DNA of 64,000 nucleotides, taken from Sva-07 sp963774765. GTDB taxonomy: Bacteria > Actinomycetota > Acidimicrobiia > Acidimicrobiales > Ilumatobacteraceae. Under the pieces are notes generated by a model. It had not been told where the DNA came from. It saw only the letters and a program-made list of their open reading frames with translations, and searched no databases. The translations under genes and the position numbers were made by a program. Positions 1-8,891 of the stretch are shown piece by piece; the first letter of the stretch is position 1, and every line of letters starts with the position of its first letter. The stretch lies in NCBI GenBank assembly GCA_963774765.1, contig CAVZGP010000031.1:248001-312000 (forward strand), given 5' to 3'.

Positions 1-1794
1 GACGAGGAACGTCATGCGATCGACAACGCTCGACGCGACGCCGAGAACTCCGGCGACGAACGCCGAGCCGAGAACGCCCGAGCGGCAGCCGAGGAACGCA
101 ACATGCGACTCGACCTGATGCCCGACGACCTCGCCGGCAAGGTCCGCGAGCTCGACGCGTACAACTTCGAGTCCAAGCAGGCCAAGGCCCGGTTCGACCA
201 ACTGATGGAGCAGCTCAAGGAGCAGCTGATGCAGCAGATGGTCGATCAGATGTCCGGCGCGATGCAGAACATGACCCCCGAGGACATGGCGCGCATGAAG
301 GACATGATGGCCGCGCTCAACGAGATGCTCGAGAAGCATCAACGAGGCGAGGATCCCGGCTTCGAGCAGTTCATGGAGGAGTACGGCGACTTCTTCCCCG
401 AGAATCCCGAGACCGTCGAGGAACTGCTCGAACAGATGGCCAAGCGCATGGCGGCCATGCAGGCGATGATGAACTCGATGTCACCCGAGCAGCGCGCGCA
501 GCTGCAGCAGTTGTCCGACCAGCTGATGGAGGACATGGACCTGCAGTGGCAGATGCAGCAGCTGTCCGGGAACCTCCAGCAGATGTTCCCGCAGCTCAAC
601 TGGAACCAGAGCTACGACTTCGAGGGTCAGGACCCGATGGGGTTCCAGCAGGCGATGCAGGCGATGCAGGACATGGGTGACCTCGACCAGTTGGAGAACC
701 TCCTGCGCAACGCCTCGAGCCCGGGCGCACTCGCCGAGGCCGACATGGATCGGGTGCGCGACCTGATGGGTGACGACGCGGCGAAGTCGCTGGAGCGTCT
801 GGCCGAGCTGACCAAGATGCTCGAGGAAGCGGGGTTGATCGAGCAGAAGGAGGGGCGCCTGGAGATGACGCCCAAGGGCCTGCGCAAGATCGGCGCGAAC
901 GCACTGCGGGATCTCTTCTCGAAGCTTGCCAAGGACACACTCGGCCAGCACGACACCAGCAACCTCGGGCAGGGCCACGAGCGCACGTACGACACGAAGC
1001 CCTACGAGTACGGCGATCCTTTCCAGCTCGACTTGAACCGCACGATCCGCAACGCGCTCCGCCGCAGCGGAGGGGGCACACCGATCCAGCTCGATCCATC
1101 CGACTTCGAAATCGAACGCATGGAGCACCTGACGCGCTCGTCGACGGTGCTGATGCTCGACCTGTCGCTGTCGATGCCGATGCGCGACAACTTCCTGCCG
1201 GCCAAGAAGGTCGCCATGGCACTGCACAGCCTGATCACGTCGCAGTTTCCGCGGGACTATCTCGGCATCGTCGGGTTCTCCGAGACCGCACGAATCCTCA
1301 CCGCCGAGCAGTTGCCGGAGGTGTCGTGGGACTTCGTGTACGGCACGAACATGCACCACGGCTTCACGTTGGCGCGCAAACTGCTCGCCCGCGAATCGGG
1401 CACCAAGCAGATCATCATGATCACCGACGGCGAACCGACGGCGCACATCATGGACAACGGGATGCCGTTCTTCAACTACCCCCCGGTGCGCGAGACCGTC
1501 GAGGCCACGCTGCGTGAGGTGGTTCGCTGCACCAAGGAGCAGATCCGGATCAACACGTTCGGTCTCGGCGCCGACGGGTCGCTGCGTCACTTCATCGAGC
1601 AGTTGACCCAAATCAATCGGGGACGGGCGTTCTTCACGACGCCGGAGCATCTTGGCGACTATGTGCTGGTCGACTTCATGCAGGGCAAGCGCGAACTCGC
1701 CGCGCCGCGGACGTCGCGCGGGCTGATTCGCGCGGACCGCGCGAATCTCTGGAAATCCGCCCTTGCGAAATCCCTGTGTGCTATGGCAGAATGA
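1..1794 (+). CDS. VWA-domain protein, 5' end outside the window
   Basis: The frame is open from base 1, so the true start lies upstream; the first internal ATG is at 103. The N-terminal part is a long Met/Gln/Glu-rich helical region (about 180-900). The C-terminal part is a von Willebrand factor A domain with a MIDAS site: DLSLS near 1159-1173, the Thr of GTNMHH near 1345, and the Asp of TDGEPT near 1425. The layout resembles mycobacterial Rv0959-type VWA proteins, which usually work with a MoxR-type AAA+ ATPase; any such partner would lie left of the window. The last 35 codons, after VDFMQGKRE, extend past where I expect the family to end and contain a perfect hairpin, so the tail may be an annotation extension. 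The family call is firm, the cellular role is not. Confidence 0.85.
   Translation, partial: DEERHAIDNARRDAENSGDERRAENARAAAEERNMRLDLMPDDLAGKVRELDAYNFESKQAKARFDQLMEQLKEQLMQQMVDQMSGAMQNMTPEDMARMKDMMAALNEMLEKHQRGEDPGFEQFMEEYGDFFPENPETVEELLEQMAKRMAAMQAMMNSMSPEQRAQLQQLSDQLMEDMDLQWQMQQLSGNLQQMFPQLNWNQSYDFEGQDPMGFQQAMQAMQDMGDLDQLENLLRNASSPGALAEADMDRVRDLMGDDAAKSLERLAELTKMLEEAGLIEQKEGRLEMTPKGLRKIGANALRDLFSKLAKDTLGQHDTSNLGQGHERTYDTKPYEYGDPFQLDLNRTIRNALRRSGGGTPIQLDPSDFEIERMEHLTRSSTVLMLDLSLSMPMRDNFLPAKKVAMALHSLITSQFPRDYLGIVGFSETARILTAEQLPEVSWDFVYGTNMHHGFTLARKLLARESGTKQIIMITDGEPTAHIMDNGMPFFNYPPVRETVEATLREVVRCTKEQIRINTFGLGADGSLRHFIEQLTQINRGRAFFTTPEHLGDYVLVDFMQGKRELAAPRTSRGLIRADRANLWKSALAKSLCAMAE
1725..1747. 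repeat. perfect 10-bp hairpin in the 3' end of the VWA gene
   Basis: GATTCGCGCG is followed by a GAC loop and CGCGCGAATC. No T-run follows on either strand. It could be a structural terminator or processing signal at the end of the VWA transcript, but it lies inside the open frame. Confidence 0.5.
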
Positions 1795-1888
1795 CGCCAC
1801 TGTAATTACGTCGCTGTCAATCATTCGTTTGGGGGCGGGTGATTGCCGACACATTCGACGCCTCCGGGCCCGCAGGGAGATTCTCCAC

Positions 1889-2188
1889 ATGCAGTTCATC
1901 ACCACATCCAGCATCACGGTCAGTGCCGTTCCGGTCGAACCCGACCCCGACTGGCACGACTACGCGAACTGCCTGGGTGTCGACCCCGACCTGTTCTTCC
2001 CCGAGCGTGGCGCATCCACCCGTGAGGCCAAAGAGGTGTGTCGCGGCTGTGAGGTGCGCCACGACTGTCTCGAATTCGCGCTCCAGAACGGTGAGAAGTT
2101 CGGGATCTGGGGCGGGCTGTCCGAACGTGAACGCCGCCGGATCCGGCGCCAGCGTGCGCAGGTCGCGCGCAGCACGATCACCGCCTGA
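1889..2188 (+). CDS. WhiB-family regulator, WhiB2/WhmD-like
   Basis: This is a 99-residue WhiB protein with four cluster-binding cysteines at C28, C51, C54 and C60 (C-x2-C-x5-C spacing) and the GIWGGLSERERRR turn followed by a basic tail. WhiB proteins bind a [4Fe-4S] cluster and act with the primary sigma factor. The FFPERGASTREAK and CRGCEVRHDCLEFAL segments resemble WhmD/WhiB2, which is linked to septation; the subtype is a judgement from memory. ATG 1889 was chosen because GGGAGA lies 9-14 bases upstream. An in-frame start at 1763 would overlap the VWA gene and add an unrelated extension. Confidence 0.9.
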   Translation: MQFITTSSITVSAVPVEPDPDWHDYANCLGVDPDLFFPERGASTREAKEVCRGCEVRHDCLEFALQNGEKFGIWGGLSERERRRIRRQRAQVARSTITA

Positions 2189-2254
2189 GCTTCGGTCGGG
2201 CACAAAGACGGCCACGCGCTGCACACGCCCGCATCGATGCGGTAGCGTGTCGGC

Positions 2255-2446
2255 ATGCCTGGTGGCCCCGAACTGATCATCATCCTGGTCGTGGTTCTCG
2301 TGCTCTTCGGCGGCTCACAGCTGCCCAAGCTCGCCAAGAACCTCGGTAAGGCCCAGAAGGAGTTCAAGGACGGGATGGCCGACGCCAACAAGCCGGACGA
2401 TTCAGGTTCGACCGCGTCGAGCACCGCATCCGACGACGCCAAGTAG
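2255..2446 (+). CDS. tatA: Sec-independent protein translocase subunit TatA
   Basis: This is a 63-residue protein with one N-terminal membrane helix (about residues 6-19), the FGGSQLPKLAKNLGKA hinge and amphipathic helix, and an acidic, Ser/Thr-rich tail. This is the standard TatA/E plan: it forms the pore-like oligomer that moves folded twin-arginine proteins across the membrane. No tatB or tatC is adjacent. A possible Tat client, the RR-signal adaptor at 30081, is encoded elsewhere in the window. Confidence 0.92.
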   Translation: MPGGPELIIILVVVLVLFGGSQLPKLAKNLGKAQKEFKDGMADANKPDDSGSTASSTASDDAK

Positions 2447-2502
2447 GCCGCCCGCTCCCGCGCCGTTGACCGTGGTCTCGGTGCGCCATCACCTGCGCTG
2501 GC

Positions 2503-2540
2503 GATGAGCGAGGCGACCGCATACGGCGGTTTCGCTCATC
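2503..2540. repeat. 38-nt palindromic repeat, copy 1
   Basis: The outer arms are GATGAGCGA and TCGCTCATC around an imperfectly palindromic core. It lies between the convergent ends of tatA (57 bases away) and the second whiB (28 bases away), a position suited to a bidirectional terminator. Its core is in the opposite orientation to copies 3, 4 and 6-8. Confidence 0.9.
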
Positions 2541-2568
2541 GGTGGCTGGGGCAGGGCGGGTCGCGGGG

Positions 2569-2874
2569 TCAGAGGGCGGCGTCGACGCGGCGGCGTTTGA
2601 GGATCCGGCGGCGTTCGCGTTCGCTGCAGCCGCCCCACACGCCGTGGTCGATCCGCTCTTCGAGCGCGAAGTCGAGGCACGTCGAGATCACCGGACAGTC
2701 CCGACAGATCTTGCGGGCGCGGTCGACGCCGACGCCATCGCTCGGGAAGAACGTTGCCGGCGGGTGCAGGCGACAATTGCCGTCGGCCATCCAGGCCGTC
2801 GCCGAATCGGGGTCGTGCGGTACGTGGGCGGTCTCGATCGGGATCTGCTTGGAACGACTGGGGAGCTTGGCCAT
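2569..2874 (-). CDS. WhiB-family transcriptional regulator
   Basis: This is a 101-residue WhiB protein with cysteines at C34, C57, C60 and C66, a GVWGGCSERERRR turn and an Arg/Lys-rich C-terminus for DNA contact. A fifth cysteine sits in the GVWGG-C turn. The start at 2874 has a GGAAGGG ribosome site 6-12 bases upstream; longer in-frame readings toward 3249 run into the promoter region. I cannot assign a WhiB subtype. About 230 bases separate it from the divergent gene at 3108, leaving room for a long leader. Confidence 0.9.
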   Translation of the reverse strand: MAKLPSRSKQIPIETAHVPHDPDSATAWMADGNCRLHPPATFFPSDGVGVDRARKICRDCPVISTCLDFALEERIDHGVWGGCSERERRRILKRRRVDAAL

Positions 2875-3107
2875 GGTGACCCTTCCTGCGGGAGGTGTGT
2901 TCGTGTGGAGTGTGAATTGGACGCTCGGCACGTCGATTCGGTTCCCGGATTTCTGCGTGGACCCGATCAGTGTGGATGTCCGAGGTAAGAGAATGTTGGG
3001 GGGTCGCATTGTTGCGTGTTCGATGGCAAAACGTAACATATCCGTAATGTGAATGCCAGCACCACTCGCCGGACCGGACGCCCGTGCGGCCGATAGAGTC
3101 GGCAGAC
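2875..3107. other. divergent intergenic region
   Basis: No gene was found between the WhiB start and the small gene at 3108. The stretch at about 3010-3055 is richer in A and T than its surroundings and probably holds the divergent promoters. I could not place a convincing -35/-10 pair. Confidence 0.4.
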
Positions 3108-3374
3108 ATGACCGACCTCGCCGAGACCCAGGCCCCGCGTGCCCATGCCCGCATCGTGTACCACGGTCCCGTGGCGCCGCACTGGGAGGTCTACGGCGAC
3201 TGGGGCGACCGTCAGGCGCTCGACGAGTTCCGTGCCCGGGTCCTCGCACGGCTCGTGCTGCTGCCCCGCGATGACCCGCAATTCCGTCGCAACCGCGAAC
3301 GCATCGTCCGTGATGCCGAGCGCGAGCTGATCACCATCGAATGGGACCTCGGTTACGCCGAGGACGACAGCTGA
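3108..3374 (+). CDS. small conserved-looking protein of unknown function
   Basis: This is an 88-residue soluble, charged protein with no membrane segment or signal. The N-terminal half carries aromatic residues (HWEVYGDWGD); the C-terminal half is a predicted Arg/Glu-rich helix (RRNRERIVRDAERELI). I do not recognise a family. Start 3108 gives MTDLAETQ; an upstream in-frame ATG at 3084 is possible but poorly placed. It ends 49 bases before ppk1 and may be cotranscribed with it. Confidence 0.65.
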   Translation: MTDLAETQAPRAHARIVYHGPVAPHWEVYGDWGDRQALDEFRARVLARLVLLPRDDPQFRRNRERIVRDAERELITIEWDLGYAEDDS

Positions 3375-3423
3375 TCATCTGGGCAGACCTCGAGCCGGCC
3401 GCCACAGCAACGAGCCAGCTGCG

Positions 3424-5507
3424 ATGACCGACGAACGGTTCACCAACCGGGAACTGAGCTGGATGCGGTTCAACGACCGCGTGCTCGAACTGGCGAGTGA
3501 GTCAGGTGTCCCGCTGCTCGAGCGGGCCAAGTTCTGTGCGATCGCAGCCACCAACCTCGATGAGTTCTTCCAGGTGCGCGTCGCCGCCCTCAAGGATCAG
3601 ATCGTCGCTGGTATCGACCGACCCTCACCCGACGGTCGGACCCCGGCGAACACCCTTGCCGAGATCGGCCTTCGGGTGCTCGAATTCGTCGACCGCATCG
3701 ATGGCACCTTCGTCGATCGGCTCGTGCCCGAACTACGAGCGGCCGGCATCGACATCATCTCGTGGGACGACGTCACCGACGACGAGCGTGTCGAAGTCGA
3801 CGACTGGTTCGACGAACGGGTCTTCCCCGTGCTCACGCCGCTGGCGGTCGACCCCGGTCACCCGTTTCCGTACATCTCGGACCTGGCGCTCTCGCTGGCG
3901 GTCAACGTGGCTGACCCGGAAACAGGCGACCGCCGCTTCGCCCGGCTCAAGGTTCCCCAGATCTTCCCGCGCCTGGTGCCCGTGGCGCCCGGTCGATACC
4001 TCCCCGTCGAGCAGCTGATCGCCGCCAAGCTCGACCGGCTCTTCGTGGGGATGATCGTCGAGGACTGGGCACCGTTCCGGGTGAGCCGGAACGCCGACCT
4101 GACGCTGGAGGAGGAGGAGGCCGACGATCTCCTCGAAGCCGTCGAGATGGAGCTGCGACGCCGACGATTCAACAAGGCGGTTCGCCTCGAGGTGTCACAC
4201 GACATCGGTGCCGAGGTGCTCGAACTGCTCGTACGCGAACTCGAACTCACGATGGACGACGTCACGTTCCACCGGGCACCGCTCGACCTCAGTTTCTTGT
4301 GGCAGCTGCTCGAACTCGATCGGCCCGACCTCAAGGATCAGCCGTGGCCACCGGTCACGTCCGGTCGCATCCTCGCAGCCGACGAGACCGATCGCCCGAT
4401 CTTCGACGTGATGCGGCACCGGGCGGTCATGGTGCACCATCCGTACGAGAGCTTCGCGGCCAGTGTCGAAGCGTTCATCTCGCAAGCGGCCGTCGATCCC
4501 AAGGTCCAGTCGATCAAGATGACGCTCTACTCGCGGGCGGCGACAGCGCTGTCATCCGCAGCCTGATCCGCGCCGCCGAACGCGGGGTGCAGGTCGCGGT
4601 CCTCGTGGAGTTGAAGGCTCGTTTCGACGAAGCCAACAACGTGCAGTGGGCTCGCCAACTCGAACGTGCAGGGGTTCATGTCGTCTACGGCATGGTCGGA
4701 CTGAAGACGCACAGCAAGGTCGCTCTGGTCGTGCGCGACGACGGTGACGAGCTGCGTCGGTACGTCCACATCGGAACGGGCAACTACAACGCCAAGACCG
4801 CCAAGATCTACGAGGACATCGGCGTGCTGACGTGCTCGCCCGACATCGGCGACGATGCGACCCAGCTGTTCAACCACCTCACCGGCTACAGCCGTTCCGA
4901 GGACTACCGCAACCTGCTTGTCGCTCCACGCGACCTCCGGCGCCAACTCGTCGACCTGATCGAGCACGAAGCCTCCTTCGGCCCCGACGGCCACATCATC
5001 CTCAAATGCAACTCGATCGCCGACGACCAGCTGATCGAGACGCTGTACGCGGCAAGCGCCGAGGGCACCCGAATCGACATGATCGTGCGCGGGATCTGCT
5101 GCCTACGCGCCGGGGTTCCGGGCCTCTCCGAGACCATCCGCGTCCGCAGCATCCTCGGCCGGTACCTCGAGCACAGCCGGATCTACCGATTCGCGCACGG
5201 CAACGTCGTGCACGGCGAGCGGCTGGCGACGGCGACATCCGACGCTGTGTTCCTCATCGGCTCGGCGGACCTGATGCCGCGAAACTTGAACCGCCGGGTC
5301 GAAGTGATGGTGCCGATCGAGCATCCCCGCCACACCGCCGCGCTCGATCAAGCGCTCGAGTTCGCACTGGCCGACGACGTCGTGGCCTGGGAGCTGCAGC
5401 CCGACAATTCCTGGGCGCGCATCGGACCGACGAACACCTTCGAGCCGCACAGCCAGGAGCGGCTCTACCGCTGGACGGTCGGCCAGCAGCTCGCCGGCCG
5501 CACCTGA
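3424..5507 (+). pseudogene. ppk1: polyphosphate kinase 1, split by a one-base frameshift
   Basis: The two halves together give a PPK1 of usual length (about 694 residues). The first frame runs from 3424 to its stop at 4566 and ends in MTLYSR followed by junk. The correct continuation (GDSAVIRSLIRAAERGVQV) is in the next frame and reaches the stop at 5507. One missing G in the CGGGCGGCGAC stretch at about 4534-4541 explains the break. Both family histidines are downstream of it: the phospho-acceptor in GLKTHSKVAL and the one in YVHIGTGNYN. As sequenced, the first product therefore lacks the catalytic domain. PPK1 makes polyphosphate from ATP, and the adjacent pst/phoU and regulator genes fit that role. 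No slippery site for programmed frameshifting is evident, so this is either a sequencing error or a real loss. Confidence 0.85.
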
Positions 5508-5544
5508 GCCGCCCGGATCAGAGTTGGTCGGAACGACAGCATCT

Positions 5545-5588
5545 GTTCACCCTTCGTTCACCTCGACGCGGGTTCGGGTTCATCTGAG
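5545..5588 (+). promoter_or_regulatory. PHO-box-like array upstream of pstS
   Basis: Four consecutive 11-mers lie in register: GTTCACCCTTC, GTTCACCTCGA, a degenerate CGCGGGTTCGG, and GTTCATCTGAG. Direct 11-nt repeats beginning GTTCAC are the known PhoP/RegX3-type binding pattern of actinobacteria. The array ends 90 bases upstream of the pstS start, and a RegX3-like regulator is encoded at the end of the same cluster. Confidence 0.75.
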
Positions 5589-5678
5589 GTCTCTACCGTG
5601 CGCGCCGACGCCGACGCTCGTCGGTGTCGCGTGAACAGAACCCGACCGATCACTCACCCCCCGAACGGAGTTGGAAGC

Positions 5679-6833
5679 GTGAACACTCCCAAGCGTCGCA
5701 TCTTTGCTGGTGCCCTCGTACTGACCCTCGTCGCCGCCGCGTGCGGGAGTGACGGCGACACGGCCGACGAGTCCTCTGGCCCCGCTGAGACGTCGGCGAC
5801 CGACGGCTCACTGGCCGACGGTGGCTCGGAGATGGCCCAGGTGTCCGGAACCCTCATTGGTGCAGGCTCATCCGCCCAGGCCGCAGCCATGCAGGGTTGG
5901 CAGGCCGGTTTCCAGGCCCTCAACCCGGACTCCACCGTCGAGTACGACCCGATCGGCTCCGGCGGCGGACGTGAGGCCTTCTTGTCGGGCGGCTCGGACT
6001 TCGCCGGCTCGGACGCGTACCTGAAGGACGACGAGTTCGAACAGTCCAAGCAGCGTTGCGCCGGCGATGGCGGAGCGATCAACCTGCCTCATTACATCTC
6101 GCCGATTGCCCTGCCGTACAACCTCCCGTCGCTCGACGGCGAGACGCTCAACCTCAGCCCCGAGGTGATCGCCGGCATCTTCGCCAATGAGATCACGGTG
6201 TGGAACGACCCGGCGATCGCCGCTGACAACCCCGACCTCGAGTTGCCGGACACGACGATCAACCCCGTGCACCGTTCGGACGAGTCGGGAACCACCAAGA
6301 ACTTCACCGACTACCTCGCCAAGGCGGCGCCGGATGTGTGGACGTTCGACGCACTCGAGGAGTGGGATGAAGGCCCGGGCGGCGGCGAAGGGGCCCCACA
6401 GACCAGCGGCGTCGTCATGGCAGTGGCGGCGGGCGAAGGCTCGATCGGCTACGCCGACGCCAGCCAGCTCGGTGACCTCCCCGCTGCCGCTGTCGGTGTC
6501 GCCGGTGAGTTCGTCGAGTACACCCCGGAAGCGGCTGCCAAGATCGTCGATTCGTCCGAGCGTCTCACCGCTCGCAACGAGTACGACTTCGCCATCGAGG
6601 TGAACCGCACCCCCGACACCGCCGACACCTATCCGATCGCGTTGGTCTCGTACCACATCGTCTGTCTGCAGTACGACAGCCAGGAGACCGTCGATCTGGT
6701 GAAGGCGTTCATGGCCTACGTCGGTTCCGCCGACGGCCAAGCCGCTGCCGCGGCATCGGCCGGTTCGGCCCCGCTGTCGGCCGAGGTGCAGGCCGAGGTC
6801 CAGACGGCCGTCGAGGCCATTTCGGTCGGCTGA
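5679..6833 (+). CDS. pstS: phosphate ABC transporter substrate-binding lipoprotein
   Basis: This is a 384-residue protein with a lipoprotein signal (LTLVAAAC, Cys22) and an acidic linker, followed by a PstS fold. Phosphate-site segments visible include GAGSSAQ, GSGGGREAF, GSDAYL and RSDESGTTKNFTDYL. The GTG at 5679 was chosen because GGAG lies 9-12 bases upstream and the signal peptide then begins normally; a longer reading from 5598 adds 27 unlikely residues. It delivers phosphate to PstCA and is first in pst-phoU, directly behind the PHO-box array. Confidence 0.95.
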   Translation: MNTPKRRIFAGALVLTLVAAACGSDGDTADESSGPAETSATDGSLADGGSEMAQVSGTLIGAGSSAQAAAMQGWQAGFQALNPDSTVEYDPIGSGGGREAFLSGGSDFAGSDAYLKDDEFEQSKQRCAGDGGAINLPHYISPIALPYNLPSLDGETLNLSPEVIAGIFANEITVWNDPAIAADNPDLELPDTTINPVHRSDESGTTKNFTDYLAKAAPDVWTFDALEEWDEGPGGGEGAPQTSGVVMAVAAGEGSIGYADASQLGDLPAAAVGVAGEFVEYTPEAAAKIVDSSERLTARNEYDFAIEVNRTPDTADTYPIALVSYHIVCLQYDSQETVDLVKAFMAYVGSADGQAAAAASAGSAPLSAEVQAEVQTAVEAISVG

Positions 6834-6852
6834 CCCGGCAGAAGCGGTTCCC

Positions 6853-7818
6853 ATGACCATCCTCGAAACACCACCGGCACCCGGAGGATCGTCGTCCGCG
6901 CCCACCGAGCGGACCAGCAAGCTCGGCGACCGGATCTTCGGTGGTATCTCCCTCGGCGCCGGCATCCTGATCCTCGTCACCCTGGCGGCGGTCGCGCTGT
7001 TCCTCATCACCGAGGCGTGGCCGACCTTCGGTGCCGACGCCTCCGAATTCGACGGCGACGACACCTTCTTGCAGTACGTCGGCCCGTTGCTGTTCGGCAC
7101 GATCTGGGCGGCGTTCCTCGCCCTTCTGATCGCGCTGCCGATGGCCGTTGGTGTCGCGCTGTTCATCAGCCACTACGCGCCGAAGCGACTCGCGGCGACG
7201 TTCGGCTACTTCATCGACCTTCTCGCGGCGATCCCGTCGGTCGTGTTCGGCATCTGGGGTATCGCCGTGTTGGCGCCGATCCTGGCCAAGAGCGTGTACC
7301 CCTGGCTCGAGGACAACCTCGGGTTCCTTCCGTTCTTCGCGGGTCCGGCCTCCACCAGCGGTCGCACGATGATGACCGCTGCGGTCGTGCTCGCCGTGAT
7401 GATCCTGCCGATCATCACGGCGATCTCGCGCGAGGTCTTTCTGCAGACGCCTCGCCTCCACGAGGAGGCATCACTCGCCCTCGGGGCGACGAAGTGGGAG
7501 ATGATCCGTCAGGCGGTGATCCCCTACGGCCGCTCTGGCGTGATCAGCGGCGCGATGCTCGGCCTCGGCCGGGCGCTCGGTGAGACGATGGCGGTGGCGA
7601 TCATCCTGTCGCCTGCCGACGTCTACACCTTCAACATCATCAGCAATCAGAACCCGAACACGATCGCGTCGAACATCGCCCTCAAGTTTCCAGAGTCGTC
7701 CGGTCTCGAAGTCAACCGGTTGATCGCCACCGGCCTCGTGTTGTTCGCCATCACGTTCCTCGTCAACACGTTGGCCCGCCGGGTCGCCAATGCCGGATTC
7801 TCTGGAGCAGCGGGATGA
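6853..7818 (+). CDS. pstC: phosphate ABC transporter permease PstC
   Basis: This is a 321-residue membrane protein with about six helices and the PstC cytoplasmic loop (LGATKWEMIRQAVIP and GRALGETMAVAI). The first helix follows a 25-residue cytoplasmic tail. It begins 19 bases after pstS and its last four bases overlap pstA (ATGA), so it is translationally coupled. It pairs with PstA as the phosphate channel. Confidence 0.95.
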   Translation: MTILETPPAPGGSSSAPTERTSKLGDRIFGGISLGAGILILVTLAAVALFLITEAWPTFGADASEFDGDDTFLQYVGPLLFGTIWAAFLALLIALPMAVGVALFISHYAPKRLAATFGYFIDLLAAIPSVVFGIWGIAVLAPILAKSVYPWLEDNLGFLPFFAGPASTSGRTMMTAAVVLAVMILPIITAISREVFLQTPRLHEEASLALGATKWEMIRQAVIPYGRSGVISGAMLGLGRALGETMAVAIILSPADVYTFNIISNQNPNTIASNIALKFPESSGLEVNRLIATGLVLFAITFLVNTLARRVANAGFSGAAG

Positions 7819-8891
7819 CCATCACCGAAGAGCGCCGCGCGCCGACCGAGCAACGGTCGTCGATCACCGCGGGGCGGCTCGGCACGCCACGCCACATCGC
7901 GGTCGCGGTCGCAGCGATCGTGCTCGGCGCGATCTCCTGGATGCCGCAGGGATCTGCCAACTGGGCCCGCTGGGTCATCGTGACGCTCATCACGTACTGC
8001 GTGGGCATCTACATCGTGTCGCGTATCGTCGAAGGGCGTCGACCAGCGGTCGATCGCCTGATGTTCGCGGTCGTCACCAGTTGCTTCGTGATCGTTTCGC
8101 TTCCACTGGTGTCACTGGTGTGGACCGTGATCTCGCGCGGCCTGAATCGCTTCGACGTCACGTTCTTCACCGAGTCCATGCGCGGCGTGGTGGGCGAAGG
8201 CGGCGGCGCCTACCACGCCATCGTCGGCACGTTCATCGTCACCGGCCTCGCCACACTGATGTCGGTGCCGTTCGGACTGTTCACGGCCATCTACCTCGCC
8301 GAGTACGGCCACGGCTCGAGGCTCGCCACGGCGATCCAGTCGATGGTCGACGTGATGACCGGCATCCCCTCGATCGTGGCCGGCCTGTTCTCCTACGCGC
8401 TGTTCGAGATGATCTTCGGGCCAGGCACGCGGTCGGGTATCGCCGGCGCCGTCGCACTCACCGTGCTGATGACACCGGTCGTCGTGCGCTCGGCCGAAGA
8501 GATGCTGCGCCTCGTTCCCAACGAACTCCGCGAGGCGTCGTACGCCCTCGGCGTTCCGAAGTGGAAGACGATCGTGAAGGTGGTGCTCCCGACGGCGATC
8601 GGCGGCATCATCACTGGGGTGGTGCTCGCCATCGCCCGAGTGATCGGCGAGACGGCTCCGCTGCTCGTCACCGCGGGCCTCGCGCAGGGCGTCAACTGGA
8701 ATCCGTTCGACGGGCGCATGACGACACTTCCCGTGTTCACGTACTACCAGTACCTGCAACCCGGTCTGCCGCCCGAGGCGGGCCAGGACCGGGCGTGGAC
8801 CGCAGCGCTCACGTTGATGATCATCGTGGGCGTGCTGTTCTCGCTCGCTCGTATCCTGTCCTCAGCACTCAAGCCGAAGGGTCTGAAATGA
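7815..8891 (+). CDS. pstA: phosphate ABC transporter permease PstA
   Basis: This is a 358-residue permease. Two extra N-terminal helices precede the conserved PstA core with LGVPKWKTIVKVVLPTA and ARVIGETAPLL. The N-terminal extension (about 70 residues) is longer than in E. coli PstA. It overlaps pstC at the start and pstB at the stop, each by ATGA. Confidence 0.95.
   Translation: MTITEERRAPTEQRSSITAGRLGTPRHIAVAVAAIVLGAISWMPQGSANWARWVIVTLITYCVGIYIVSRIVEGRRPAVDRLMFAVVTSCFVIVSLPLVSLVWTVISRGLNRFDVTFFTESMRGVVGEGGGAYHAIVGTFIVTGLATLMSVPFGLFTAIYLAEYGHGSRLATAIQSMVDVMTGIPSIVAGLFSYALFEMIFGPGTRSGIAGAVALTVLMTPVVVRSAEEMLRLVPNELREASYALGVPKWKTIVKVVLPTAIGGIITGVVLAIARVIGETAPLLVTAGLAQGVNWNPFDGRMTTLPVFTYYQYLQPGLPPEAGQDRAWTAALTLMIIVGVLFSLARILSSALKPKGLK

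Noticed and set aside
481..1917. Minus-strand frame of 478 codons
   Set aside because: It is a shadow of the VWA gene with His/Arg/Val-rich composition and no recognisable domain.
4531..4545. Programmed frameshift in ppk1
   Set aside because: No X XXY YYZ slippery heptamer or obvious stimulatory structure at the break, and PPK1 is not known to use one.
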